Shown: one piece after another, positions 25,602 to 34,705 of the stretch | Position numbering within the stretch: position 1 is the first letter of the stretch | Layout: each line of letters opens with the position of its first letter | Assembly (NCBI RefSeq): GCF_003388735.1 | Contig: NZ_QUBQ01000001.1 | Coordinates: 868,001 to 932,000 of the forward strand | Direction of reading: 5' to 3' | DNA length: 64,000 nucleotides | Origin: Paenibacillus paeoniae | GTDB taxonomy: Bacteria > Bacillota > Bacilli > Paenibacillales > Paenibacillaceae | Notes under the pieces: generated by a model | The model's input: only the letters and a program-made list of their open reading frames with translations | What the model was told of the DNA's origin: nothing | The model's database searches: none | Position numbers and translations under genes: made by a program

Positions 25602-27017
25602 TCAACGAATTATCCAAGCTTGTCCAAGCTGCTGAATTCCCCCTTGAAGCTGGTATTCGTCCAGTCCGCCGAAGCCCAGCATGATGTACGATGGCGGGCA
25701 ATCTGCGGGATTATTCCAATGCTTGTCCGGAGGGTATACCTTGCAACCGAATTTTTCGGCTAACGGAATAAGCTCCGACGCATGGCGGCCTTTGACGTCG
25801 AGCAGCAAATGCATGCCTGAGCCATCGCCGATTATGCCGCACTTATCACCGAATACTTCTCTGATTGATTCGCTTAGCGCTTTGTGCCGAGCCTGGTATA
25901 CGCGCCTCATTCGACGCAGATGACGAGCAAAATGGCCTTTTTTCATAAATAGCCAAACGGCCTCCTGAATGAGCGGGGAGACAGACGGACTGATGTGCTC
26001 CAGCTTCTCTCTACAGCTCTTCAGCAGACTGTGCGGCAAAATCGCATAGCTAAGTCTGGCAGAGGGTAAAAACGATTTGGAGAAAGTACCCATATAAATG
26101 ACGCGATCGTTGCTGTCTAATGCTTTTAACGCCGGGATAGGTGCACTGCTGTAACGGAATTCGCTGTCATAGTCATCCTCGATAATATAGCTGCCATGCT
26201 CTGCAGCCCATTGAAGCAAACGATAGCGCTTCCCAATCGGCATCACCATGCCGAGGGGAAACTGATGGGAAGGCGTCACATAGACAAGCTTGGCATCTGG
26301 TACGTTGTATAGTTGATTCACGTGAATGCCATCGCTCTCGACTTCCACGGGTACGAGCGTACACCCCAAATTGCGCAGCACGGACTTGACGCCGTTGTAG
26401 CCGGGCTCCTCCATGGCAATGGTTTCCGTGCTAAGACGTAGCAACTGAACTAGCACGCTCATGAGATGCTGAATGCCGGCGCTGATAATGATCTGATTGG
26501 CCTCGCAAATGACACCTCTAGATTGATAGACGTATTTCGCAATTTCCTCTCGCAAGCCTTCATGCCCCATACGGTTGCCGTAGCCCAGCACCTGAGTGTG
26601 GTCGGCTGCCATCGCTTCCGTGACGCATGATTTCCACACGGCATGGGGAAAGTGGTCAAAAGCAATGGCTCCATAATAAAAATCATAGCGAATCGGTGCG
26701 GAGGGCCCATCAAGGCTAGGTGATTTCACGTCACTTGCAGCTGCCTTAGTAACGCTTAAGTGTAGTTGTTCCAGAGGAAGAATAAGATATCCCGCTCGTT
26801 CCCGGTTTTCCAGATAGCCTTCCGCGACAAGCTGCCCGTAAGCGGATTCCACTGTATTTTTGCTAATGCCAAGGTGATGAGCCAGTTGACGAATCGAGGG
26901 CATGGCTTCGCCGGAGGGTAGAGAGCCCTCTTCAATGCCGCTTCGGATATAGCTGTATAGCTGGATATAGAGCGGTGTGCTCTTATTTCTATATAACAGA
27001 GGTGTAATCGATAGCAT
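25602..27017 (-). CDS. MocR/PdxR-family transcriptional regulator
   Basis: A 471-residue protein with a GntR-type winged helix (residues 1-80, with MPSIRQLAHHLGISKNTVESAY) and an aminotransferase-like PLP domain with the lysine in MGTFSKSFLPS. AAAGGGG precedes the ATG on the minus strand. It diverges from a pyridoxamine-phosphate-oxidase-like gene, with a perfect 20-bp dyad between them, so it most likely controls that gene and itself. PdxR members regulate vitamin B6 synthesis, GabR members GABA use and others taurine or D-alanine; the flavoprotein neighbour suits vitamin B6 or redox roles but does not settle the ligand. Confidence 0.85.
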   Translation of the reverse strand: MLSITPLLYRNKSTPLYIQLYSYIRSGIEEGSLPSGEAMPSIRQLAHHLGISKNTVESAYGQLVAEGYLENRERAGYLILPLEQLHLSVTKAAASDVKSPSLDGPSAPIRYDFYYGAIAFDHFPHAVWKSCVTEAMAADHTQVLGYGNRMGHEGLREEIAKYVYQSRGVICEANQIIISAGIQHLMSVLVQLLRLSTETIAMEEPGYNGVKSVLRNLGCTLVPVEVESDGIHVNQLYNVPDAKLVYVTPSHQFPLGMVMPIGKRYRLLQWAAEHGSYIIEDDYDSEFRYSSAPIPALKALDSNDRVIYMGTFSKSFLPSARLSYAILPHSLLKSCREKLEHISPSVSPLIQEAVWLFMKKGHFARHLRRMRRVYQARHKALSESIREVFGDKCGIIGDGSGMHLLLDVKGRHASELIPLAEKFGCKVYPPDKHWNNPADCPPSYIMLGFGGLDEYQLQGGIQQLGQAWIIR

Positions 27018-27049
27018 GGACTATCTGTCCCCTTTCTTTTCTGTAAATC

Positions 27050-27069
27050 TGTCACTTTCGAAAGTGACA
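27050..27069. promoter_or_regulatory. Operator between the MocR gene and the flavoprotein gene
   Basis: TGTCACTTTCGAAAGTGACA is a perfect 20-bp inverted repeat, 33 bases from the regulator start and 61 from the divergent gene. A further AGTGAC half-site lies at 27082, 19 bases from the AGTGAC at 27063. MocR/GabR proteins bind such a dyad plus a spaced half-site, so this is the likely site of the adjacent regulator. Confidence 0.75.
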
Positions 27070-27129
27070 ATTTCCCTATACAGTGACTTTAACACATGAA
27101 GCTATAGGGCGAAAAGGAGAGGGAATGTG

Positions 27130-27642
27130 ATGTTTACGGTACGGCTTAGCAAAAGAGAATGCCAGGATAATGAGAAGATCGATCGTTTTCTGCAAGAGGC
27201 GCAGACCGGTTTTTTGGGATTAACGGATGGTTTAACTCCTTATGTCGTGCCTTTGAACTTCGTATGGGTGCAAGAGCGCGGGGCTTTTTATTTTCACGGT
27301 GCGGAGGAAGGACGCAAGATGGAGCTGATGGCGCGGAACAAGGAGGCCTGTCTGACGGTAAGCGAGTCATTCGGTACGATTCCCGATCCTATCCCGGCCA
27401 AAACGGATACGGCCTATATGAGCGTTATGGCATTCGGGGAGATGGAGCTTGTTCCCGACCTGGCGGAGGCGACAGAAGCGATGCAGGCGATGCTGGACAA
27501 ATATGCTCCAGGCTATTACAAAGCGCCGTTATCCGCCTCCCATGTGGAACGATACCGCTCTTCTACGGGCAGCCGCACGTTCATCTTTAAGCTGGTCGTT
27601 CGTGAGCGCACGGCGAAGGAGAATGTCAAAGAGCAGAGTTGA
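27130..27642 (+). CDS. Pyridoxamine 5'-phosphate oxidase-like flavoprotein
   Basis: A 170- or 171-residue protein (ATG at 27127 or 27130) with the split-barrel flavin-binding fold of the PNPOx-like group: MECQ-free N-terminus, [47 protein letters not shown] and a C-terminal [26 protein letters not shown] precedes the start. Relatives include F420/FMN-dependent reductases, haem-degrading enzymes and putative NimA-type proteins; the segment here matches the subgroup often annotated as MSMEG-like or NimA-like flavin proteins. It is divergent from the MocR regulator and probably under its control. Substrate unknown. Confidence 0.8.
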   Translation: MFTVRLSKRECQDNEKIDRFLQEAQTGFLGLTDGLTPYVVPLNFVWVQERGAFYFHGAEEGRKMELMARNKEACLTVSESFGTIPDPIPAKTDTAYMSVMAFGEMELVPDLAEATEAMQAMLDKYAPGYYKAPLSASHVERYRSSTGSRTFIFKLVVRERTAKENVKEQS

Positions 27643-27659
27643 CGAGGGGGAGAGATTCT

Positions 27660-27689
27660 TTGCTTTTTAAGCAAACGATATAGTACAAT
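27660..27689 (+). promoter_or_regulatory. Probable promoter of the racemase gene
   Basis: TTGCTT (27660-27665) and TACAAT (27684-27689) are 18 bases apart. The -35 box is part of a small dyad, TTGCTT-TTT-AAGCAA. The flavoprotein gene ends 17 bases earlier without a terminator. Confidence 0.4.
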
Positions 27690-27730
27690 ATCCCTTTCAA
27701 TGAGCGTTGAATGAATGGGGTGGAGTTCGG

Positions 27731-28420
27731 GTGAAAACAATAGGTCTTATTGGCGGAATGAGCTGGGAGTCTACCGCTGCGTATTACCGGATTATCAACG
27801 AGGAAGTGAAGTCTCGGCTAGGAGGGCTGCATTCCGCAAAATGCGTGCTGTACAGCGTTGACTTCGCGGAAATTCAGCGATATCAAGCGGAAGGCAATTG
27901 GGATAAAGCCGGCCAGTATTTGGGGGAGGTTGCCTATTCCCTGGAACAGGCGGGAGCCGATTTTATCGTGATTTGCACCAATACGATGCACAAAGTGATT
28001 GAAGCGATGGAAGCGAGAGTCCGTATTCCGATCCTGCATATTGCAGATGCCACGTACAAGCAAATCTCGAAAACAAACATTCGAACAGTCGGACTATTAG
28101 GAACGAAATATACGATGGAGCAAACCTTCTATAAATCGCGTCTGGAGTCGAGTGGTCTCAGTGTGATCATTCCGAACGAAGCTGAACGAGACATCGTCAA
28201 CCATATTATATTCAAAGAGTTATGCCTTGGAGATATCCGGCCAGCTTCCAGAGAGGCCTACCAAGGGGTGATCAAGAGTTTGATCGATCAGGGAGCGGAA
28301 GCGATTATCCTGGGATGTACCGAAATTGGGCTGTTAATTGGAGAAGACGATTCAGAAGTGCCGTTATTCGATACTACCGTCATCCATGCTATCCAAGCTG
28401 TTGATCATGCGCTTGATTAA
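27731..28420 (+). CDS. Aspartate/glutamate racemase family protein
   Basis: The GTG at 27731 follows GGGGTGGAG and gives the typical N-terminus VKTIGLIGGMSWEST; an in-frame ATG at 27707 lies before that site. The 229-residue product has both catalytic cysteines, in VICTNTMHK and ILGCTEIGLL, so PLP-independent racemisation is expected. The sequence pattern is that of aspartate racemase/YgeA-type enzymes, which may act on aspartate, glutamate or other amino acids, and the exact substrate is open. It could provide D-amino acids for the wall or spore. A hairpin separates it from the convergent gene. Confidence 0.88.
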   Translation: MKTIGLIGGMSWESTAAYYRIINEEVKSRLGGLHSAKCVLYSVDFAEIQRYQAEGNWDKAGQYLGEVAYSLEQAGADFIVICTNTMHKVIEAMEARVRIPILHIADATYKQISKTNIRTVGLLGTKYTMEQTFYKSRLESSGLSVIIPNEAERDIVNHIIFKELCLGDIRPASREAYQGVIKSLIDQGAEAIILGCTEIGLLIGEDDSEVPLFDTTVIHAIQAVDHALD

Positions 28421-28433
28421 TGTCATGAAAACA

Positions 28434-28471
28434 ACAAGACGCGCCATCCTCTAAAGGTTGGCGCGTCTTGT
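28434..28471. terminator. Hairpin between convergent genes
   Basis: ACAAGACGCGCCA (28434-28446) pairs with TGGCGCGTCTTGT (28459-28471). Few T follow on either strand, so it is a weak terminator or a 3'-end stabiliser. Confidence 0.65.
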
Positions 28472-28486
28472 GTATATATCATATAA

Positions 28487-29806
28487 TTAGGCCGTTTCGC
28501 CTTCTAGTTCTGGCTGTTCAATCTGTAATTCGATCTTGCGAATACGGTTTTTGCTCGTTTCCCGGATAATGAATTTCAGATGACCGACATAATGTTCTCT
28601 GCCTGGCTTCGGATCAACCAGCTTGCTGTACAGCCAGCCGCCGACCGTATCCACGTCTTCTTCCTCGAAGCTTATGCCCGTAAGGTGTGCCAGTTCATCC
28701 AGCAGCACCTTGCCGTCCAGCAAGTAGCAATTGTCGGCAAGCTGCTCGATTTCCTTGCGCTCGTCGGCGTCGAATTCGTCCCGAATTTCGCCCACGATTT
28801 CTTCTAATATATCTTCAATCGTTATTAGGCCGGAAGTGCCGCCATATTCATCGACGAGAATGGCGATATGAACGCGTTCCTGCTGCATTCGCTTCAGAAG
28901 CATCTTGACCGGCGTAACTTCGGATACGCTAAGTACAGGATGGATCAGCTTTTTCAGATCAAATGCTTTGTTGGCATCGTACTCCAGAAACAATTGCTTG
29001 GTGTTGATCATGCCGACGATATTATCTTTGCTCTCCAGCGCGACCGGAAAGCGCGTATATTGTTCCTTACGGATAATGTCCAAGTTCTCCATAAGCGAAT
29101 AGTTTGTATAAAGGCAGATCATATCTGTCCGGGGAACCATGATTTCCTTGGCCAGCAATTCGTCGAACGCGAAGATCCGGCTTACATAACCATACTCCGT
29201 GTTGTTGATTTTGCCGCTTTGGTAGCTCTCATTCAGAATCAATTGAATTTCTTCTTCAGAATGGGCATCCTCATGCTCCTTCATCGGCTTCAGCCCGAAC
29301 ATCCGTACGAGCCCATTAGCGGAGCCATTGAGCAGCCAGATGAATGGGTACATTAATCTGTGAAAGAAAATAATCGGTTTTGCCGTCAAAAACGAGATGA
29401 ACTCCGCTTTTTGGATCGCCCAGGATTTCGGAGCAAGCTCGCCGACGACAACATGGATAAAGGTAATGAAGATAAACGCGATGCCGATGGACAAGGCATG
29501 GCTTAATGTTTCATTCATTTCCATTCCATGAAATACGGGTAAAAGTATTTTCTCTACTGTAGGCTCTCCCAGAAATCCAAGTCCGAGAGCGGTAATCGTA
29601 ATACCAAGTTGGCATGCCGACAAGTAGGCATCCAGATTGCTTGTAACCTTCTGAACGGCGTGTGCGTTCTTCCGGCCCTCCAGCACTAACTGTTCGATCC
29701 GGCTTGGGCGCAGCTTGACGATGGCAAACTCCGTCGCGACGAAAAAAGCAGTCAAAAAGATAAGAAGAGCAATCAAGATTAAATTAAGTTCTATACCACT
29801 ACCCAT
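28487..29806 (-). CDS. CNNM/CBS-domain membrane protein (CorC/HlyC, MpfA-like)
   Basis: A 439-residue protein with an N-terminal CNNM (DUF21) membrane domain of about three to four helices (residues 1-190), two CBS domains (about 205-330; EIMVPRTDMICLY begins the first), and the C-terminal CorC/HlyC domain with DGKVLLDELAHLTG. The family includes B. subtilis MpfA (YhdP), needed for magnesium efflux, and older annotations as hemolysin are misleading. It is monocistronic. Its ribosome binding site, AGGATAGTGAG, is modest. Magnesium or other divalent cation transport is the likely role. Confidence 0.88.
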   Translation of the reverse strand: MGSGIELNLILIALLIFLTAFFVATEFAIVKLRPSRIEQLVLEGRKNAHAVQKVTSNLDAYLSACQLGITITALGLGFLGEPTVEKILLPVFHGMEMNETLSHALSIGIAFIFITFIHVVVGELAPKSWAIQKAEFISFLTAKPIIFFHRLMYPFIWLLNGSANGLVRMFGLKPMKEHEDAHSEEEIQLILNESYQSGKINNTEYGYVSRIFAFDELLAKEIMVPRTDMICLYTNYSLMENLDIIRKEQYTRFPVALESKDNIVGMINTKQLFLEYDANKAFDLKKLIHPVLSVSEVTPVKMLLKRMQQERVHIAILVDEYGGTSGLITIEDILEEIVGEIRDEFDADERKEIEQLADNCYLLDGKVLLDELAHLTGISFEEEDVDTVGGWLYSKLVDPKPGREHYVGHLKFIIRETSKNRIRKIELQIEQPELEGETA

Positions 29807-30043
29807 TTTCGATTCTCACTATCCTTTATATTTATAGTTTTTTATTTACTTATGCTTTACTATAGCGAAAGATTACAGGTTATGACAACTGCCAAAAGGA
29901 ACGCTATGAGGCGTCTAGCTGTCATTACGTTCATTTAGAAGAAGTGGAATCATTGTTCTCATCGTTTTTCGAGTCTTTACAACGACAATTCGCAGCCTTA
30001 AGATGAGTTCATATGAACTTGAAGCAGGAAAGGAGGCGGGCGG

Positions 30044-30781
30044 ATGGAGCCATATTGGCTGACTCGCCAGGATCTGGCGCATGTGCTGCGATCGCTTGAA
30101 GAGCGCGGCGGGAAGAAGCCTTCCGATATATTGCGACATGCATGGATGAGGAATGAATCCGGCACTGAACATGGCAACCTTACCGGAAGCCCGCTTCCGC
30201 CTATTGCCGAAAAGCTGATGAGATGCAGTGAGAGGCGGGGCTTCTCCTTGCATGAGATTGCTGATCTCGGCCATCTGTTGGATTTTTCTACACTATCGGT
30301 CACTTCCATGCAAAATTGGGTGAAAAGAGATTTCAAACTATATTTCCACTGTCCACATGCAGGCAAAAAATATTCGCTGGATCAAACTGCGCTTCTGCTG
30401 ATGATCGATGATTTGAAGGCCAATCTGGACTTCGAGACCATCAGGAGGCTGTTCGCCATGTTGTTCCGAGAATGCGATGAGTCCGGAAAACCAGGGCCGG
30501 CGGGCATTACGCCGCTTGTACTATTTGACCGTTATACGGATTTGTTCCATCTATTAGACCAGCGCAAGCTGTGGGATACGATGAACGGAGCGCAGCTTGA
30601 GCAGACGGTCTGGAAGGAAGCGGCCAAGTCGGCAGAAACGATGACGGTATTGTCTGCCGAGCAGAAGGCAGCGCTGCATCATATGTTGTTTGTCGCCGTC
30701 ATCTCCATTCAGGCTGCACGCCTGCAGGCGCTGGCCAGACGTTATTGTCATGCGGCGCTCTATATGAGCAAGCCTTATTAG
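30044..30781 (+). CDS. DUF1836 domain protein
   Basis: A 245-residue soluble protein preceded by AAAGGAGGCGGGCGG. The segment LGHLLDFSTLSVTSMQNWVKRDFKLYF, with its NWVKRD core, followed by KKYSLDQTALLLMIDDLK, is typical of DUF1836, a MerR-like helix-turn-helix family of Firmicutes. The C-terminal half is helical without known motifs. Its role is probably gene regulation, but no target is known. The following prenyltransferase gene starts 42 bases downstream on the same strand. Confidence 0.7.
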   Translation: MEPYWLTRQDLAHVLRSLEERGGKKPSDILRHAWMRNESGTEHGNLTGSPLPPIAEKLMRCSERRGFSLHEIADLGHLLDFSTLSVTSMQNWVKRDFKLYFHCPHAGKKYSLDQTALLLMIDDLKANLDFETIRRLFAMLFRECDESGKPGPAGITPLVLFDRYTDLFHLLDQRKLWDTMNGAQLEQTVWKEAAKSAETMTVLSAEQKAALHHMLFVAVISIQAARLQALARRYCHAALYMSKPY

Positions 30782-30823
30782 ATGCAGCTAGGTATTACAA
30801 ATTAGAAGAGAGGTCGTACAACG

Positions 30824-31738
30824 ATGCTGAAGTCATTTCTAAAAGCCTCCCGCTTCAGAGTTATCCCCGTGATGCTTATTCCTGTAGCGCTTGGTGCACT
30901 GGGCGCTTATGTATGGAAGGGAGAATTCCATCCCTGGCTGTTCATGTTGACATTGGTTGGAGCGGGGGCTGCCCATCTGTTCTCTAACATGGTCAATGAT
31001 TTGTGGGATTTCAAGAACGGAACGGATATGGCTGCCAAAGGAACGGAAGGCGCGATATCGACCAACTCCGGATTTCTGACGAACGGAACCTGGAGCATCG
31101 GCAAATTCAAGGGAGTAACCTGGCTATTGTTCGCTATTGCGGCAGTGTCAGGCGTGGCGCTTAGCCTTGTAAGCGGCTGGCCGGTGCTGATATATGGTTT
31201 GGCTGGCGCCTTTATCGCTTATTTCTATGTGGCGCCTCCGATTCGCTTTGGCTATCGGGGGAGAGGCTATAGTGAAATAGCGATTTTACTATCCTTCGGC
31301 GTGCTGCCTGTTGCAGGATCTTATTATGTACAAGCTTCGGAACTCGACTACCGGGCCCTCCTGCTGTCACTGCCGATTGGTCTTCTGACAACACTTATTT
31401 TGTTCAATCACCACTTTCTGCATTGGGAAGCGGATCGTCAGGCAGGCAAGAAGACGCTTGTTGTGGTATGGGGCGAGCAGCGGGCGCTCCGGTTCTCTCG
31501 CATGCTAATGATTTTGGCTTATGCGGCGCTTATTCTGTGTGTTGCTGCGGGCGCACTTCCCATCTATGCCTTGCTTGCCCTCTTGACGGTTATTCCGATC
31601 TACTTGGTCTACGGCCGATTAGGTTCTCATAATCCGTCTGTGGCGTACTTGCCGCTGATGGGCGCTTCCTTGAAGGCGACGGTTCGCTGCGGCGCTATCT
31701 TAATCGTGGCGTTGATCGTCCAAGGATCTCTGCATTAA
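30824..31738 (+). CDS. UbiA-family prenyltransferase (MenA-like)
   Basis: A 304-residue polytopic membrane protein with eight or so helices. The first Asp-rich motif reads NMVNDLWDFKNGTD and the second HWEADRQAGKKTLVV, as in 1,4-dihydroxy-2-naphthoate prenyltransferases of menaquinone synthesis, which attach a polyprenyl chain to a ring acceptor. The typical second motif DxxxD is partly altered. Without other men genes nearby, MenA cannot be told from other UbiA members such as haem A or tocopherol-like transferases. AGAGAGG precedes the ATG. It is followed by a small lectin-like gene. Confidence 0.8.
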   Translation: MLKSFLKASRFRVIPVMLIPVALGALGAYVWKGEFHPWLFMLTLVGAGAAHLFSNMVNDLWDFKNGTDMAAKGTEGAISTNSGFLTNGTWSIGKFKGVTWLLFAIAAVSGVALSLVSGWPVLIYGLAGAFIAYFYVAPPIRFGYRGRGYSEIAILLSFGVLPVAGSYYVQASELDYRALLLSLPIGLLTTLILFNHHFLHWEADRQAGKKTLVVVWGEQRALRFSRMLMILAYAALILCVAAGALPIYALLALLTVIPIYLVYGRLGSHNPSVAYLPLMGASLKATVRCGAILIVALIVQGSLH

Positions 31739-31775
31739 TCCATTCCGACCACCAACTTAGAAAGAAGGGTTATCG

Positions 31776-32510
31776 ATGAGCGATACATGGACATTAGGGG
31801 ATTTCTATACGATATTGGATGAAGGAGCAACCTGGAAGATCGGCGGGTTCCAGTTGCCCGATGGGACGTTCTGGAAGTATCGGGAGCCGGAGGCAGTCGT
31901 TATTGTCCGCAACGGCATCTTGTATGTCCGTGCCGCTATTAGCCGCGCCAACGACAAGGTGCAAATTTTGGACAACGCCAAGCATATGTATTATTCCAAC
32001 GAATCTGTAAAGGTGCCGGAGTCCGGCGAGATCAGCTTCGAGCTTCAGATTCGTGCCAGAACGGCAGGCACGGCACCAGGCGATCTCTACGACGGATATG
32101 TGTCCCTGAACTTGCTTGACTTTACGACGGGAGGCGCGCTGGACTTCTTCGTCGGCAACGACCAGTATGCCAGCGTATATGCCGTACTGCCTTTCCCGGG
32201 CGTGCAAGTGCCAGAGAGCGAGGGGACTAAATATTTTTGCGTATTTAAGGAAGAAAAAGAAGGATTCCAGCCGCGAGAGTTCAATACGTATAAGATTACG
32301 TATAATCGGCCGAATGACGAGGTTGTGTTCTACGTGAATGGAACAGAGGTGCGCCGTGAGCGACATGCACCTGTGAAATTTAATGAGTTTACTGTGGCGC
32401 TCGGCATTATGACAGAGAAAGACTTGACGCCGGAGGGCAGTGTATCCGCACACGGTCAGACTGTCATTGCGGAATGGTCGCCCATTACAATAGAAGTGAA
32501 GGAATTATGA
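31776..32510 (+). CDS. Hypothetical protein, probable concanavalin-like beta sandwich
   Basis: Not a named family that I can assign with certainty. The 244-residue product has no signal sequence or membrane segment. Alternating beta strands (WKIGGFQLPDGTFWKYREPEAVVIV, VYAVLPFPGV, NTYKITYNRPNDEVVFYVNG) and the DEVVFYVNGTEVRRE element recall LamG/GH16-type lectin folds, in which the turn after YVNG is common; DUF6081 proteins look similar. A carbohydrate-binding role is possible. AAGAAGGG precedes the start. It sits between the prenyltransferase and the two-component genes, all on the plus strand with short gaps. Confidence 0.6.
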   Translation: MSDTWTLGDFYTILDEGATWKIGGFQLPDGTFWKYREPEAVVIVRNGILYVRAAISRANDKVQILDNAKHMYYSNESVKVPESGEISFELQIRARTAGTAPGDLYDGYVSLNLLDFTTGGALDFFVGNDQYASVYAVLPFPGVQVPESEGTKYFCVFKEEKEGFQPREFNTYKITYNRPNDEVVFYVNGTEVRRERHAPVKFNEFTVALGIMTEKDLTPEGSVSAHGQTVIAEWSPITIEVKEL

Positions 32511-32532
32511 TTCTTATTGAAGGAGCCGGGGC

Positions 32533-33924
32533 ATGTTATTTGTCTTCTTTGCGTTATGGACCGTAGCCAGCATCGTATGGCTATCTGATCCGGGTTCCGC
32601 CGTGAACAGGCGGCTTGGCGCACTCGCATTCAGCGGGGGCGCCGGAGCGCTTGCGGCGCTGCTGGATTTAAGTTGGGTACCTTATGCGATTGAGCAAGGC
32701 GCAGGGCAGGGCATTCAACGGCTCTTGTATCGATTGCAAGCGTTCTCCTCTGTATTCTCCTACTACTTTGTGCCCTATTATTTCCTGTTGTTCGCCATAT
32801 CTTATCGCGGTCTTGCACTGAAACGCGTCTATGCGCGGACGCTTCCTTGGCTGCTGCTTATTCCGATTGTGTTGTGTACGCTGTTCACGCCGGGATACAA
32901 CACGTATCATCCCATTACATTTAACATTGTCGTCTGGTGGGCGGTACCTTATATCGCTGCAGGAGCTTGCTTGGTACTGAGCAAGCGGGTTCCGCCTACG
33001 GCGATTGCGCGGACGCACTGGCTCGTATGCTTTGCGGTCTTGCCCCCGGTGCTGTTCGCCATGGTGTTGAATTACATTATGCCGAGCGTCGGCATGCTGC
33101 GGATGTGGGTTTATAATACGTGGATTGTGGGGCTGGGCACTATCGTGTTCGTGCTCGGATTATTTACATACGGATTTATGGGGATTCGCATTCTCATTGA
33201 TCGCAAAAGGTATGATTCCACGCTTCGCGCTGTAACCTCTGGCACGGCGATGCTTAATCATGCGATCAAGAACGATGCCGGCAAGCTGCGGCTGTTCGGC
33301 GAGAAAATGAAGCGATACGCAATCCAGACTTCACAAGAGGAGCTTCTGGCAGATGTGGAGGCGGTGCTGTCGGCTTCCCGCCATATGGAGGAGATGGTGG
33401 GCCGAGTCCATCGGAGAACGGAGGATTTGCAGCTTCGTCCCGAGCGGGGGGATCTGGCCGAAGTGGTGGAAGATGCGCTGCGCGCACTGGAGCCGTCGCT
33501 TGGAGCGATACAGCTTCATGTCTCGATGGCGAGAGGCTGGATATGTACCATCGACCGAGCCCAGACAGCCGAGGCGGTGACGAATATCGCTATGAATGCT
33601 ATTGAAGCGATGAACGGACAGGGCGTGCTCACGGTCACGCTGACGGAGACCAAGCGTGAGCTCATTCTGGAGTTGACGGATACTGGGCCCGGTATGGATC
33701 GCAAGCTGCGAATGAGCGCGTTCGATCCCTTCTATACAACGAAGCGAACGGGACATAACTTTGGGCTTGGCTTGCCCTACACGCTGCATGTAATGAGGAA
33801 GCATAAGGGTACGCTTCAAATGCGCAGCAAAAAAGGCGAAGGAACCTCCTTCTATTTCTCCTTCCCCAAAAAAGCGCTGCAGGCTGAATATCATCCTGCA
33901 CGGACAGAGGAGCGAATACAATGA
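32533..33924 (+). CDS. Membrane sensor histidine kinase
   Basis: A 463-residue kinase with about seven membrane helices (residues 1-215), no large extracellular domain, and a cytoplasmic kinase core. The phosphoacceptor region reads LNHAIKNDAGKLRLF with the histidine near residue 240; the ATP-binding domain has NIAMNAIEAM (N box), DTGPGMD (G1) and FGLGLPYTL (G2). The intramembrane-like sensing region suggests detection of membrane or small-molecule signals. It overlaps the response regulator gene by four bases (ATGA), so the pair forms one signalling unit. Confidence 0.9.
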   Translation: MLFVFFALWTVASIVWLSDPGSAVNRRLGALAFSGGAGALAALLDLSWVPYAIEQGAGQGIQRLLYRLQAFSSVFSYYFVPYYFLLFAISYRGLALKRVYARTLPWLLLIPIVLCTLFTPGYNTYHPITFNIVVWWAVPYIAAGACLVLSKRVPPTAIARTHWLVCFAVLPPVLFAMVLNYIMPSVGMLRMWVYNTWIVGLGTIVFVLGLFTYGFMGIRILIDRKRYDSTLRAVTSGTAMLNHAIKNDAGKLRLFGEKMKRYAIQTSQEELLADVEAVLSASRHMEEMVGRVHRRTEDLQLRPERGDLAEVVEDALRALEPSLGAIQLHVSMARGWICTIDRAQTAEAVTNIAMNAIEAMNGQGVLTVTLTETKRELILELTDTGPGMDRKLRMSAFDPFYTTKRTGHNFGLGLPYTLHVMRKHKGTLQMRSKKGEGTSFYFSFPKKALQAEYHPARTEERIQ

Positions 33925-34604
33925 ATAAGGCGATTCGTATCGGAATCGTAGAAGATGATCCAGACTGGCGAAGAGGGCTTGCCGACTATTTGGCGGGAGA
34001 GGCAGACTTTAAGCTGATCTGGACAGCATCCAGCGGAAGCGAGCTGCGTATGGCGTTGCATGACGCAGAGGAAGCAGCGGACGTTATATTAATGGATATC
34101 ATGCTCGATGGTCGCCCCGAGGGCATCCTGCTGGCGGAGGAGGTCTCCCTGTCCACAGGAGCACGCATTATTATGCTGACCTCGATGGAGGAGAAGGAAC
34201 TTATTCTGCAATCCTTCCATGCAGGTGCGATCGACTATCAGATCAAGAGCAGCTTCGAACGCTTGCCTGACGCTATTCGTCAAGCGTACCGCAAGCAGTC
34301 GCCGATCAGTCCGGAGGCAGCGGAGCAGCTGCGCGAGGAATTCAAGAGGCTGAAGGCGCTGGAGCGAGAGTTCGAGGTGAAGAAGGTAAGCGACCTCATT
34401 ACACCTTCCGAGCTGCAATTGCTTGGATTAATTCAGGAGGGCTACTCACAGCCCCAAATTGCGGATAAATTGTTCATTACATTACGAACGGTCAAAAACC
34501 ATGTAAATCATATTCTAAAGAAGCTTGGAGTGGACGGCTCGAAGGAAGCAGCTGCCAAAGTGAAGAATATGGGGCTCCTGGATCAAAAGGATCACCGAAA
34601 GTAG
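33921..34604 (+). CDS. NarL/FixJ-family response regulator
   Basis: A 227-residue regulator with an N-terminal receiver domain (phospho-Asp in VILMDIML near residue 57, acidic pair EDD at 12-14, Lys in YQIKSSF) and a C-terminal LuxR-type helix-turn-helix (LITPSELQLLGLIQEGYSQPQIADKLFITLRTVKNHV region, residues about 160-205). It partners the preceding kinase, with overlapping ATGA codons. The expected Thr/Ser and Lys of the active site are present (LTSMEE). Targets are not visible; the downstream genes after the terminator may be among them. A terminator overlaps its stop codon. Confidence 0.9.
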   Translation: MNKAIRIGIVEDDPDWRRGLADYLAGEADFKLIWTASSGSELRMALHDAEEAADVILMDIMLDGRPEGILLAEEVSLSTGARIIMLTSMEEKELILQSFHAGAIDYQIKSSFERLPDAIRQAYRKQSPISPEAAEQLREEFKRLKALEREFEVKKVSDLITPSELQLLGLIQEGYSQPQIADKLFITLRTVKNHVNHILKKLGVDGSKEAAAKVKNMGLLDQKDHRK

Positions 34605-34633
34605 TACCATGTGAAATTGGTACTACTTTTTTT
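34600..34633 (+). terminator. Terminator of the two-component operon
   Basis: AGTAGTACCA (34600-34609) pairs with TGGTACTACT (34618-34627), then TTTTTTT; the stem contains the stop codon of the response regulator. Confidence 0.9.
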
Positions 34634-34705
34634 ATGAAAATATTGTAAGATGTGATTGAGGCCAGGTACTAAAGTTTGGAAAACTTGTGAACGGGGTGGC
34701 TGATA

